A stretch of 28,150 nucleotides of DNA from JBCCEV01 sp039030125 (GCA_039030125.1 JBCCEV010000038.1:1-28150); one strand, 5' to 3'. Numbered from the stretch's first letter, positions 7,304-14,938 are shown. Numbers and translations: made by a program. Notes: generated from the sequence alone by a model not told the origin.

Positions 7304-8035
7304 GTGAAAATTCAGTATTTTTCCGACATTCATTTGGAGTTCGGCCCCATGACGCTGCCGAGCACCGACGCCGACGTGATCATCGGGGCCGGTGATATTG
7401 GGGTCGGTACCGACGGTATTGAGTGGCTCGCGGCAAGCGGCAAGCCAACCATTTACGTGGCGGGAAACCACGAGTTCTACGGCGGCGAAATGGGTCAGGT
7501 ACGCAGCGAGTTGAAGGCCGCCGCGCAAAATACCAATGTGCACTATCTTGAGTGCGACGAGGTTGAAATAGACGGCGTACGTTTCATTGGCGCCACGCTA
7601 TGGACAAGCTTCTTGAGCGGTAACGATAAATTAATGGACGCGCTTAAGAGCAACATGAACGACTATTTCCAAATCCGCAATGGCGAGAATCTCTTGGCGC
7701 CCGAGGACCTTCTTGAGATAAACGCCACTACCCGCGATTGGCTGCGCAACCGGCTCGCCTCACCCTTCCAAGGCCATACCGTGGTCGTCACCCATCACGC
7801 GCCCCTTTACGCCAGTTGGCACATGCCGCCCGATTCGTTGTTCAAGGGCGCTTACTGCAACGACCTCAGCGAATTCTTTGCCAACTACCCGATCGCACTG
7901 TGGGTACACGGTCACGTACATGCCCGCAAGGTTTATCGTGCCAACGGGATCCGCGTGAGTTGTAATCCACGCGGTTACCACGGTCACCAAACGGTAGAGG
8001 GTTTCAACGCTGCCGAAACCATCGAATTGGACTAG
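7304..8035 (+). CDS. Calcineurin-like metallophosphoesterase
   Basis: A cytoplasmic two-metal phosphoesterase of unknown substrate. In its 243 residues the metal-binding motifs appear in order: DIH (Asp 8, His 10), GD (Asp 31), GNHE (Asn 55, His 56), the HH pair in VVTHHAP (164-165) and GHVH in WVHGHVHA (203-206). The second motif reads GDIGVG rather than the usual GDxxD/GDxVD form, so one secondary residue is changed while the metal ligand stays. There is no signal peptide. The start is GTG 7304 with no Shine-Dalgarno; a TAGAAT sits 6 nt upstream. It lies between the hydrolase and the AbgT transporter, 10 nt before the latter, so the two are probably co-transcribed. Confidence 0.85.
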   Translation: MKIQYFSDIHLEFGPMTLPSTDADVIIGAGDIGVGTDGIEWLAASGKPTIYVAGNHEFYGGEMGQVRSELKAAAQNTNVHYLECDEVEIDGVRFIGATLWTSFLSGNDKLMDALKSNMNDYFQIRNGENLLAPEDLLEINATTRDWLRNRLASPFQGHTVVVTHHAPLYASWHMPPDSLFKGAYCNDLSEFFANYPIALWVHGHVHARKVYRANGIRVSCNPRGYHGHQTVEGFNAAETIELD

Positions 8036-8045
8036 CGGCGCTTAA

Positions 8046-9530
8046 ATGTCACTCCTCGATCGTTTGGAGTCCTGGGGAAACCGGCTGCCCCATCCCGCCT
8101 CGGTTTTTGCCTTCGGCACACTGGTTGTCATCGCTTTATCGGAACTGGCGGTCCGCCTGCAGTGGCAGGTCGCAAAGCCCGGGATCGGGACTGAGGCCGT
8201 TACCGTGAGCGCGACCAGCCTGCTCGCCAGCGACGGATTGTGGTGGCTGATATCAAATCTCGTCGAAAACTTCGTCACCTTTCCGCCGCTCGGTATCGTT
8301 CTCGTGGGCATGTTGGGGATCGGCGTGGCGGAGCGTGGCGGCCTAATTAATGCCCTATTGGAAGCAGCCACGCGACGGATTAATGCCGCGTTTCTGACGC
8401 CGGCGGTGATCTTGATTGGCATCCTTTCCTCCATTGGCCTCGACGCGGGATACGTCATTCTGCCGCCGCTGGCGGCAGCATTATTTGTGGCCAACGGACG
8501 CTCGCCATTGGTTGGGATCGGTGCCGCTTTCGCTGGGATCTCGGCGGGCTTCAGCGCCAATTTTTCTCTAACCGCCATCGACCCCCTGCTCGCGGGCTTC
8601 ACCGAGGCCGCGGCACAATTCATCAACGCCGACTATCAGGTCGCTGAAACTTGCAACTGGTGGTTCATGATCGCCTCGACCATCATATTAACTGCCACGG
8701 CCTGGTTCGTGAGCGCCGTATGGGTTGAACCGCGCGCGACAATCACCGGATCGCCGCTCGAAATCGACTCACAACCCCATCGCGCCGACGATCGCGCTTT
8801 GATGCTCAGCATCCTAGCCGCGTTCATTACCGGCGCGATTTTCGTCGCCGCCACCGTCATACCCGGCGCCCCCCTGAATGGCGTCGGCGCGCGCTTCCCG
8901 CGCTGGGTAGAGGCAACTGTTCCGCTAATTTTCATCTTCTTTTTTGTACCCGGCGTTGTTTATGGATTTATGAGTGGAAAATTTAAATCCGATCAGGACG
9001 TCGCCGCCGCGATGGGTGAAACCTTGGCTTCAATGGGACCGTATATCGTTCTCGCGTTCTGTGCCGCGCAGTTCATCGCGGCGTTCAAATTCAGTGGACT
9101 CGGTCAAATGCTGGCGATTACCGGCGGCGAATTCTTGGTTGAAATGGGATTACCCAGCGCGCCGCTGGTCATGGCTTTCATCGGGATTGTCATGCTCGGT
9201 AACCTCGTCGTTGGTTCCGCTTCGGCGAAGTACGCGTTTTTCGCGCCAGTGTTTGTGCCAATGCTCATGCAAGTTGGAATTAGTCCCGAGTTGACCCAGG
9301 CGGCTTATCGAGTGGGCGATTCCATTACCAACGTGATCACACCCCTCAATCCTTACATGATCATCATTGTCTCGCTGGTTCAGCGCTACTTACCCAATGG
9401 TGGACTGGGCACGGTCATGGCTTTAATGGTGCCTTATTGCATCGCTTTTGCCATCGTTTGGCCAGTGCTCTTGGGAATATGGATGTTTTTCGGTTGGCCG
9501 CTGGGTCCAGCGGGCCCGCTATGGCTATAG
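8046..9530 (+). CDS. AbgT-family transporter (p-aminobenzoyl-glutamate / MtrF type)
   Basis: A polytopic inner-membrane transporter of 494 residues, the normal AbgT length of about 500. Family members import p-aminobenzoyl-glutamate, a folate breakdown product, or export sulfonamide-like antimetabolites (MtrF type); which applies here cannot be read from sequence. Features include the N-terminal LESWGNRLPHPASVF typical of the family and the conserved GVAERGGLI. Others are SSIGLDAGYVILPPLAA, AGISAGFSANF and the late GDSITNVITPLNPYM hairpin that holds substrate and sodium contacts. No folate-hydrolase genes (abgA/abgB) sit beside it. Translation seems to start at ATG 8046, 10 nt after the phosphoesterase stop, without a clear ribosome site. 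Confidence 0.9.
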   Translation: MSLLDRLESWGNRLPHPASVFAFGTLVVIALSELAVRLQWQVAKPGIGTEAVTVSATSLLASDGLWWLISNLVENFVTFPPLGIVLVGMLGIGVAERGGLINALLEAATRRINAAFLTPAVILIGILSSIGLDAGYVILPPLAAALFVANGRSPLVGIGAAFAGISAGFSANFSLTAIDPLLAGFTEAAAQFINADYQVAETCNWWFMIASTIILTATAWFVSAVWVEPRATITGSPLEIDSQPHRADDRALMLSILAAFITGAIFVAATVIPGAPLNGVGARFPRWVEATVPLIFIFFFVPGVVYGFMSGKFKSDQDVAAAMGETLASMGPYIVLAFCAAQFIAAFKFSGLGQMLAITGGEFLVEMGLPSAPLVMAFIGIVMLGNLVVGSASAKYAFFAPVFVPMLMQVGISPELTQAAYRVGDSITNVITPLNPYMIIIVSLVQRYLPNGGLGTVMALMVPYCIAFAIVWPVLLGIWMFFGWPLGPAGPLWL

Positions 9531-9583
9531 GAGCGCTGTGATACGATCGCGCGCTGTTCGGTGTCCAATATGAAACGTTTGCA

Positions 9584-9922
9584 ATGAGTGACAGCCCTAC
9601 CTACCGAATCTCGTTCATGAATCAAGGCAAGGTCTACGAGATCTACGCGCGCAGCGTGCACCAAAGTAGCCTCTTCGGATTTATTGAAATTGAAGAATTG
9701 GTATTCGGCGAGAAGACCACCGTAGTGGTTGACCCGTCCGAAGAGAATCTGAAGACTGAATTCGAAGGCGTCAATCGTATTTATGTTCCGATGCATTCGA
9801 TTATTCGCATCGATGAAGTTGAAAAAAGTGGGCAGGGTAAAATCACCGAGGCTGGCGAGCAAAGCGGCAACGTTGCGCCCTTCCCGGTTTTCACCTCAAA
9901 TCAACCCCCGGGAAAAACCTAG
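9584..9922 (+). CDS. DUF1820 family protein
   Basis: A 112-aa soluble protein. The start TYRISFMNQGKVYEIYARSVHQSSLFGFIEIEEL and the FGEKTTVVVDPSEE / YVPMHSIIRIDEVEK segments match what I recall of DUF1820, a short beta-rich family found mainly in Gammaproteobacteria with no assigned function. The last ~30 residues are polar and look disordered. The fold may bind a ligand or nucleic acid, but I have no evidence for that. It starts at ATG 9584, 53 nt after the transporter, and has no clear Shine-Dalgarno. Confidence 0.8.
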   Translation: MSDSPTYRISFMNQGKVYEIYARSVHQSSLFGFIEIEELVFGEKTTVVVDPSEENLKTEFEGVNRIYVPMHSIIRIDEVEKSGQGKITEAGEQSGNVAPFPVFTSNQPPGKT

Positions 9923-9962
9923 CCCCTGACCGCACCTGTGGGGAACACTGTTAGAGCGCTCT

Positions 9963-10478
9963 ATGCCCCCACCATTGCGTAGCTTGTGTTGGCCAACCTT
10001 GATCATCGCCTTGGCAATGCAGTCAGCGGCGAACGCCGACCAATGGCGCGCCGAATCTAATGGCGCGACAACACCGTATACATTGGCACTGGTTGAAAGC
10101 TCTCAGGGCGACCGCTTGGTGATCACGCGCTCGCTGGACTCGATCCGACTCGAATTCGATTTGGCAAGCAGTATTAGAAAACTGGATAGACAAAGCTGCC
10201 CGACGGTGCAGATTGATGAGGGAAAAACACCGCACTTCTTTTCCGGTGGACGATGTGAGATGACGGATAACTCGGCAATTTTTGAGTTGGGGGAAGTCAT
10301 CGATGGGAAGATCGAGTCGGTTTTAATCGACCAACTCATGAACGGCAGCGACGTAAAACTTTTATTCATCACCCACGATGGCGCGTATCATCGCGTGAAA
10401 TTCGGTTTGGGACGCTCTAAGCAAGCCATCAAAGCGGCGCTAGGCGATAACGTCGAGGTGGTTGGCGAGCCACGCTGA
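9963..10478 (+). CDS. Exported protein of unknown function, 171 aa
   Basis: I do not recognise the family. Residues 1-25 look like a Sec signal peptide: Arg near the start, then LCWPTLIIALAMQSA, with a likely cut after ANA. The mature part is about 146 residues with two cysteines (79 and 98) that could form one disulfide. Alternating hydrophobic/polar stretches (YTLALVES, DRLVITRS, IRLEFDLA, VKLLFITH, HRVKFGLG) suggest a beta-sandwich or barrel. It ends in a helix, SKQAIKAALG. No lipobox follows the signal, so it is probably a soluble periplasmic protein. It ends 3 nt before the FemAB-like gene, so it is likely in one operon with it. A small palindrome, agagcgctct, touches its start codon. 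Confidence 0.7.
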   Translation: MPPPLRSLCWPTLIIALAMQSAANADQWRAESNGATTPYTLALVESSQGDRLVITRSLDSIRLEFDLASSIRKLDRQSCPTVQIDEGKTPHFFSGGRCEMTDNSAIFELGEVIDGKIESVLIDQLMNGSDVKLLFITHDGAYHRVKFGLGRSKQAIKAALGDNVEVVGEPR

Positions 10479-10481
10479 ACT

Positions 10482-11618
10482 GTGAACGTCTCAGTCGTTG
10501 AAACGCTAAGCGAGGTTGCCGTCGAACAGTGGGATCGCCTGGCCGGCGCCAACCCGTTCATGCGCCACGGATTTTTATACGCGCTCGAAGTTACAGATTG
10601 CCTAGGCCCGCAAGGCTGGTACCCCTATTACATCCTCATTCGACGTAACGAGCGCCTCGTCGCGGCTTTAGCGGTCTACGCTCGCGATAATTCCTACGGC
10701 GAATTCGTCTTTGATTGGTCCTGGGCCGACGCTTATGAACGTGCGGGTGGCCGCTATTATCCAAAGTTAGTGACCGCCGTACCGTTCTCCCCTGTGGTCG
10801 GTCCCCGGCTGCTGATCGACGAGTCGGCTGCAGACCCGCAAACGCTAGCGCAACACCTGATCGCCGCGGCCATCGAGATCTGCGAGCAAAACGAACTTTC
10901 ATCCTGGCACTGTTTGTTCCCTGAGGAATCTGAGCTGGATTATTTCGACGCCGCGGGCCTGGCGAGGCGCCTGGGTTGCCAATATCAGTGGTTTAACGAT
11001 GACTACCAATCGTTCGATGATTTTTTAAGTCAATTGAGTTCGAAAAAGCGTAAAGAGATCCGCCGCGAGCGTCGCAAGGTCAATGAGCAAGGTGTTGCAA
11101 TTGAAGCCCTCACCGCTGATGACATCAAGCCTCACCATTGGGAGGTTTTCTATCGCTACTACTGTGCGACGTTTCACCGCAAATGGGGTGAACCCCGCTT
11201 CACGCTCGAATTTTTCAAAACCCTTAACGACCACTTGCCGGGCAGCGCGGTGTTGATCCTGGCCTCGCATGACGAAGAATATGTCGCCGGTGCCTTCGCT
11301 TTGCGTGATGAATCGACGCTTTATGGTCGCCATTGGGGATGTTCCAGCTATTTTGACAATCTGCACTTCGAGTTGTGTTACTACCAAACGATCGATTTCT
11401 GTATTACTCATGGCCTTAAGCGACTGGATGCCGGGGTTCAAGGTGAACACAAACTCGCGCGTGGCTTCGTTCCGGTGAAAACGTGGTCGGCACATTGGAT
11501 TCGCGACGAGCGCTTCCGACAGGCGATCGATTCGTTTGTGCTCCAAGAGCAACGTTCGATGCAGTCGTATATTGAGTCGCTAGACGGTCACACCGCGTTC
11601 AAACGAGGCCAAGGCTAA
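10482..11618 (+). CDS. FemAB-like / GNAT-fold acyltransferase (DUF482, COG3146)
   Basis: A 378-aa protein of the family annotated as 'peptidoglycan biosynthesis/recognition', with two GNAT-like folds related to FemAB transferases. Characteristic pieces are NPFMRHGFLYALE near residue 25 and the basic KKRKEIRRERRKV near 188-200. In the second fold are FYRYYCATFHRKWGEPRFTLEFF and YGRHWGCSSYFDNLHFELCYYQ, then DAGVQGEHKLARGFVP near the end. The substrate is unknown. Because Aat also has a FemAB-like fold and is encoded directly downstream, a role with aminoacyl-tRNA is possible but not shown. GTG 10482 follows the previous stop by 3 nt, and its TAA shares one base with the aat ATG, indicating coupled translation. 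Confidence 0.88.
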   Translation: MNVSVVETLSEVAVEQWDRLAGANPFMRHGFLYALEVTDCLGPQGWYPYYILIRRNERLVAALAVYARDNSYGEFVFDWSWADAYERAGGRYYPKLVTAVPFSPVVGPRLLIDESAADPQTLAQHLIAAAIEICEQNELSSWHCLFPEESELDYFDAAGLARRLGCQYQWFNDDYQSFDDFLSQLSSKKRKEIRRERRKVNEQGVAIEALTADDIKPHHWEVFYRYYCATFHRKWGEPRFTLEFFKTLNDHLPGSAVLILASHDEEYVAGAFALRDESTLYGRHWGCSSYFDNLHFELCYYQTIDFCITHGLKRLDAGVQGEHKLARGFVPVKTWSAHWIRDERFRQAIDSFVLQEQRSMQSYIESLDGHTAFKRGQG

Positions 11619-12373
11619 TGGAGCCCCGGTCAGCCCCGAAAATGCAGCGCGTGTATTGGGTTCGACAATGTCGTCTCGCTGAAGCCTTCCCAGCAACTGC
11701 CGACGCGCTTGAGGATCCCAACGGATTGTTGGCCATCGGCGGGGACCTCAGTACCACGATGCTATGCAACGCCTATAAGCGCGGGATATTCCCCTGGTAT
11801 TCCGATGGGCAACCGATCTTGTGGTGGGCACCAGATCCAAGATGCGCCCTCAATCCTAGCCAACGCCATGCGTCGCGATCATTGAGGCGAGCTATTCGGC
11901 GCGAGTCCTTCGAGATTTCGTTCGATATGGCGTTCGAGTCCGTTGTGGATAGCTGTCGGGCGCCGCGCCGCGACCAAAGCGGCACGTGGATCACCGACGA
12001 AATGCGAGAGGCTTATCTGTCGCTGCATCGAAATAATATTGCTCACAGTATTGAATGCTGGCGGGGTAGTGAATTGGCCGGCGGTCTCTATGGGGTGAGC
12101 GTTGGCGGCGCATTTTTCGGCGAATCAATGTTTAGCAATGTGAGTAACGCCTCCAAAGCCACATTTGTTGCACTGTGCGATAAACTGAGCGCGTGGGGCT
12201 ATACGCTTTTCGATTGTCAGATTCCGACATCTCATCTTGAGTCGTTGGGGGCGGAAACAATGACCCGGCGCGATTTCGAAACGCGGTTGGCGGCAGCTAT
12301 CCAACAGACCCCGAGCGCCAGGGCATGGACTGACGAGCGCTTCCGTCCCCAGCTTGACAAAAACATTGATTAG
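11618..12373 (+). CDS. aat: Leucyl/phenylalanyl-tRNA--protein transferase
   Basis: Moves Leu or Phe from its tRNA onto proteins with N-terminal Lys or Arg, marking them for ClpAP via ClpS. The 251-aa length is slightly above the usual ~230 because of a short N-terminal tail; Met 9 is an alternative start. Signatures are GLLAIGGDLS (37-45), RGIFPWYSDGQPILWWAPDPR (55-75), GGLYGVSVGGAFFGESMFS, NASKATFVALCDKL and DCQIPTSHLESLGAE. These line the pocket for the aminoacyl-tRNA 3' end. Its start codon overlaps the preceding stop and bpt follows after 19 nt. clpA and clpS are not in this window. Confidence 0.97.
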   Translation: MEPRSAPKMQRVYWVRQCRLAEAFPATADALEDPNGLLAIGGDLSTTMLCNAYKRGIFPWYSDGQPILWWAPDPRCALNPSQRHASRSLRRAIRRESFEISFDMAFESVVDSCRAPRRDQSGTWITDEMREAYLSLHRNNIAHSIECWRGSELAGGLYGVSVGGAFFGESMFSNVSNASKATFVALCDKLSAWGYTLFDCQIPTSHLESLGAETMTRRDFETRLAAAIQQTPSARAWTDERFRPQLDKNID

Positions 12374-12392
12374 TTAGGGTTTCATAGTCCAA

Positions 12393-13118
12393 ATGAAACG
12401 GGTCCCTTACGGGCACAATTTAGGTTTTTTTACCTCGCCGCCCCACGAGTGCGGCTATCTGGCCGATCGCAAGGCGATGACGATGTTCCTCGATCCGCGG
12501 ATTAATATCGATCGCCGCACTTACAGTTGGTTGTCGGCGCGCGGCTTTCGTCGCAGCGGCGAGCACGTTTACCAGCCGCGCTGCCCAGGCTGCTCTGCCT
12601 GTATTCCCGTGCGGATCCGCGTCGCGGACTTCAATCCCAAACGAATCGACCGTCGAACGCTAAAAAAGAACGAAGATTTGACGGTCGTCGCTCGGGACGC
12701 AGATTTCGACCAGGAACACTTTGAGCTGTACCGGCGCTATCTGATCTCCAGACATCCCGACTCAAAAATGGATGCTGACAGCGCTGAAGCGTATATCAGT
12801 TTCCTCATCGCGCCTTGGTCTGACACCGTTTTCTACGAATTTAGATGCGAAGAAAATTTACTCGCCGTTGCGGTCGTCGATCATCTCGACGATGCGCTTT
12901 CCGCTGTCTACACATTTTATGATCCGATGGCGCAGCACCGTGGCCTGGGACGTCTAGCAATATTGAAACAGATCGAGATTGCGCTCGAACACAAGAAGTC
13001 GTGGCTGTACCTCGGCTACTGGATCAAGGATTGCGCAAAGATGTCTTACAAAGCGCAATACCGTCCGCTCGAGAAATTCACTCGCGGCGCGTGGCGTGAA
13101 CTCGACGACGACCAATAG
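12393..13118 (+). CDS. bpt: Aspartate/glutamate leucyltransferase (arginyltransferase-like)
   Basis: Adds Leu from Leu-tRNA to proteins with N-terminal Asp or Glu, the second arm of the bacterial N-degron pathway. Of 241 residues, the N-terminal domain has HECGYLADRKAMTMFLDP (Cys 20) and CPGCSAC (Cys 64, 67, 70), the conserved cysteines of the ATE family. The C-terminal domain has the transferase core, including YTFYDP and LYLGYWIKDCAKMSYKAQYRPLE. The substrate specificity (Leu onto acidic residues, not Arg) is inferred from bacterial members. The short form of about 240 aa is the Bpt type rather than the eukaryote-like one. It sits between aat and infA, the order also known in Pseudomonas. 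Confidence 0.96.
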   Translation: MKRVPYGHNLGFFTSPPHECGYLADRKAMTMFLDPRINIDRRTYSWLSARGFRRSGEHVYQPRCPGCSACIPVRIRVADFNPKRIDRRTLKKNEDLTVVARDADFDQEHFELYRRYLISRHPDSKMDADSAEAYISFLIAPWSDTVFYEFRCEENLLAVAVVDHLDDALSAVYTFYDPMAQHRGLGRLAILKQIEIALEHKKSWLYLGYWIKDCAKMSYKAQYRPLEKFTRGAWRELDDDQ

Positions 13119-13212
13119 CTAAGCGACCCAAGATAAGAGAAACGCTTTTCGCCGCGCGCCTAATCGGGCAGAATGGCGCGATCTAAGCAAAGCGCGCGCT
13201 CAAATAAGCTCA

Positions 13213-13431
13213 ATGGCAAAAGAAGAACATATTGAAATGCAGGGCAAAGTCGTCGAGACCTTGCCTAATACCATGTTTCGTGTGGAGCTTGAGAACGGAC
13301 ACGTTGTCACCGCTCATATCTCCGGCAAGATGCGCAAGCACTATATCCGGATTTTGACCGGCGATACGGTAACCGTTGAGTTAACGCCCTATGATCTATC
13401 AAAAGGCCGCATCACCTACCGCGAGCGGTAG
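13213..13431 (+). CDS. infA: Translation initiation factor IF-1
   Basis: A 72-aa S1/OB-fold protein that binds the ribosomal A site during initiation. The sequence is almost family consensus: MAKEEHIEMQGKVVETLPN, FRVELENGHVVTAHISGKMR, KHYIRILTGDTVTVELTPYDLSKGRITYR. It is 94 nt after bpt, enough for its own promoter. A CAGAAT at 13169-13174 could be a -10 element, but the -35 is unclear. No Shine-Dalgarno precedes the ATG (the bases before it are aataagctca), which is notable for a highly expressed gene. Confidence 0.98.
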   Translation: MAKEEHIEMQGKVVETLPNTMFRVELENGHVVTAHISGKMRKHYIRILTGDTVTVELTPYDLSKGRITYRER

Positions 13432-13439
13432 AACCTGAA

Positions 13440-13524
13440 CCACACCGCGGCGCGGCGCCGGTGGATGTGAAAGCCCTATTTATTCCCTGGCTTCAATACC
13501 TCTTTGCCACCCGCGCCAGTGGCA
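13440..13524. terminator. Two hairpins in the convergent infA / phosphatase gap (possible terminators)
   Basis: The 139-nt gap between the two convergent stops holds two dyads. One is an imperfect GC-rich hairpin at 13440-13464 (ccac...gtgg arms with one bulge and one mismatch). The other is a perfect 6-bp pair, tgccac / gtggca, at 13505-13510 and 13519-13524. Neither is followed by a T-run on either strand, so a factor-dependent end is more likely than an intrinsic one. Confidence 0.35.
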
Positions 13525-13570
13525 TCCTGCGCTCGCGTTAACAGTCCGCGTAAGCAACGCAGCGTTCTAA

Positions 13571-14023
13571 TTAGAAAATCTCATCGATTAATGACTCGAC
13601 CCCGCGCGCGATCAGGCTCGCGGTGTGCCGGTAAACATCGAGGCTGCGGCCGAACGGATCACTGACTTCATCTTTTCCGAGCGGCGCACCGCTCAACAGT
13701 AGACGAATATCAACGTTCGCGTGGTCGGGCACCATGAATTTCAAAAACTCCAAATGGCCATGATCAAGGGCAATGATATTGGTGAATCGCTCAAAGTCGC
13801 TGGTCTGAAAGCTTCGAGCGCGTTGCTGAGAAATGTCCGCGCCTAATTCCAAAGCCGCCTCAATCGCGGCGCTTTCCGGGGAGTTCCCTACCACAGCATG
13901 CTGGCCTGCCGAGTCCACCTCGGCCGCCAAATCACGCGCAGCGAGGCGCATCTCCATTAATCCCTGCGCCATCGGCGAGCGACAAATATTGCCGGTACAA
14001 ACGAAAAGAACGCTAGGGCCCAC
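13571..14023 (-). CDS. Low-molecular-weight protein tyrosine phosphatase
   Basis: A cysteine phosphatase of about 150 residues. The P-loop CTGNICRS holds the nucleophile Cys 9 and Arg 15 (C-x5-R), directly at the N-terminus as in the family. The general acid is Asp 122 in VSDPFG. Bacterial relatives such as Wzb dephosphorylate tyrosine kinases that control capsule polymers; others act on small molecules or on arginine phosphate. No BY-kinase gene is nearby, so the target is unknown. GTG 14023 overlaps the kdsB end by 11 nt; TTG 14029 is another possible start. It is the last gene of the comEC-to-kdsB train, which places it among LPS genes. Pseudomonas has a phosphatase in the same place. Confidence 0.92.
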   Translation of the reverse strand: MGPSVLFVCTGNICRSPMAQGLMEMRLAARDLAAEVDSAGQHAVVGNSPESAAIEAALELGADISQQRARSFQTSDFERFTNIIALDHGHLEFLKFMVPDHANVDIRLLLSGAPLGKDEVSDPFGRSLDVYRHTASLIARGVESLIDEIF

Positions 14024-14747
14024 CGACAAGCGCCCGCAATCGTTTCAGATCGGCCGGCGTATCAACGCCTATGCCACAGGGTTCGACCGCATCGGCGACT
14101 TCGATGGATAGGCCATGATAAAGAGCGCGCAACTGTTCAAGCTTTTCAAGTGTTTCAAGCGGCGCTGCTGGTAACGATAAGAAGCGCAATAAGGTGCGCA
14201 CTCGATAGCCGTAGATCCCAACATGGCGACGACAGCGGGAACGATCGCCAGTGCCCTCGCGGTCGAAAGGAATTGAGGCCCGCGAGAAATACAAAGCGGT
14301 TTGCGCAGCACTGCGCACAACCTTGACCACGTTTGGATCCTCGTATTGCGCCTCGGCGAGCGGTTCGCAAACGGTTGCTATCTCTCGCTGCCCGTCGATG
14401 ATCAGTCCCGCGACTTGTTCGATCACGGCGGCAGGCATCAAGGGCTCATCGCCCTGCAAGTTAACGACTACTGTGTCTTGGGACTCTTCTCTGATTTTCA
14501 CGGCTTCGCCGAGGCGATCGGAACCCGATAGGTGGTCGATGGCCGTCATCACCACACTGGCGCTCGTATTCGATACCGCATCTGCTATGCGTTGATGGTC
14601 GGTGGCCACGACGACCTCGCTCGCGCCGCTTTGAAACGCTCTGGCCACCGTGTGACAGATTAAAGGCTGGCCATCGACTTCGCGCAGCAACTTTTCTTTG
14701 AGCCGCGTCGCCGCCAAGCGCGCCGGAATGTAGACCTTGAAGCTCAA
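14013..14747 (-). CDS. kdsB: 3-deoxy-manno-octulosonate cytidylyltransferase (CMP-KDO synthetase)
   Basis: Activates KDO with CTP so it can be added to lipid A, a committed step of LPS inner-core assembly. The 244-aa cytidylyltransferase has the nucleotide loop IPARLAATRLKEKLL (residues 7-21), VVVATDHQRIADAV, SGSDRLGEA and the metal-binding VVNLQGDEPLMP. The usual SGTDR reads SGSDR, a mild change. IPFDREGTG and HVGIYGYRVRTLLRF near the middle are also conserved. The start is TTG 14747, which overlaps the TGA of the trm112-like gene by 4 nt. Downstream it overlaps the phosphatase start. Confidence 0.97.
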   Translation of the reverse strand: MSFKVYIPARLAATRLKEKLLREVDGQPLICHTVARAFQSGASEVVVATDHQRIADAVSNTSASVVMTAIDHLSGSDRLGEAVKIREESQDTVVVNLQGDEPLMPAAVIEQVAGLIIDGQREIATVCEPLAEAQYEDPNVVKVVRSAAQTALYFSRASIPFDREGTGDRSRCRRHVGIYGYRVRTLLRFLSLPAAPLETLEKLEQLRALYHGLSIEVADAVEPCGIGVDTPADLKRLRALVGGP

Positions 14748-14938
14748 GTCCCTAGCTTTTCGACTTCCTCATCGGTGAGCTCACGCGCTTCATCTTCCAA
14801 CATCACCGGAATTCCGTCCCGGATTGGATAGGCGAGACGCGCGGCGCGGGACAGCAACTCATCGTTTTCCTTATCGTAGACCAACGGCCCTTTTGTCACT
14901 GGACAAACGAGCAGGTCAAGCAATTTTTTATCGATCAT
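14744..14938 (-). CDS. Trm112-family small protein (YcaR-like)
   Basis: A 64-aa protein of the Trm112/YcaR family. In eukaryotes and archaea, Trm112 activates methyltransferases. The bacterial role is not well defined, though the gene is nearly always beside lpxK and kdsB. LLDLLVCPVTKGPLVYDKE and LSRAARLAYPIRDGIPVMLEDEAREL match the family. Only one cysteine remains at the first zinc-knuckle site (CPVT, not CPxC) and the second pair is absent, so it probably does not bind zinc. It overlaps the lpxK end by 11 nt and kdsB by 4 nt. Confidence 0.93.
   Translation of the reverse strand: MIDKKLLDLLVCPVTKGPLVYDKENDELLSRAARLAYPIRDGIPVMLEDEARELTDEEVEKLGT

Noticed and set aside
8042..8626. A 194-codon minus-strand frame inside the AbgT gene
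   Set aside because: It is low-complexity, Ala/Arg/Pro-rich antisense of a membrane-protein gene with no recognisable domain.
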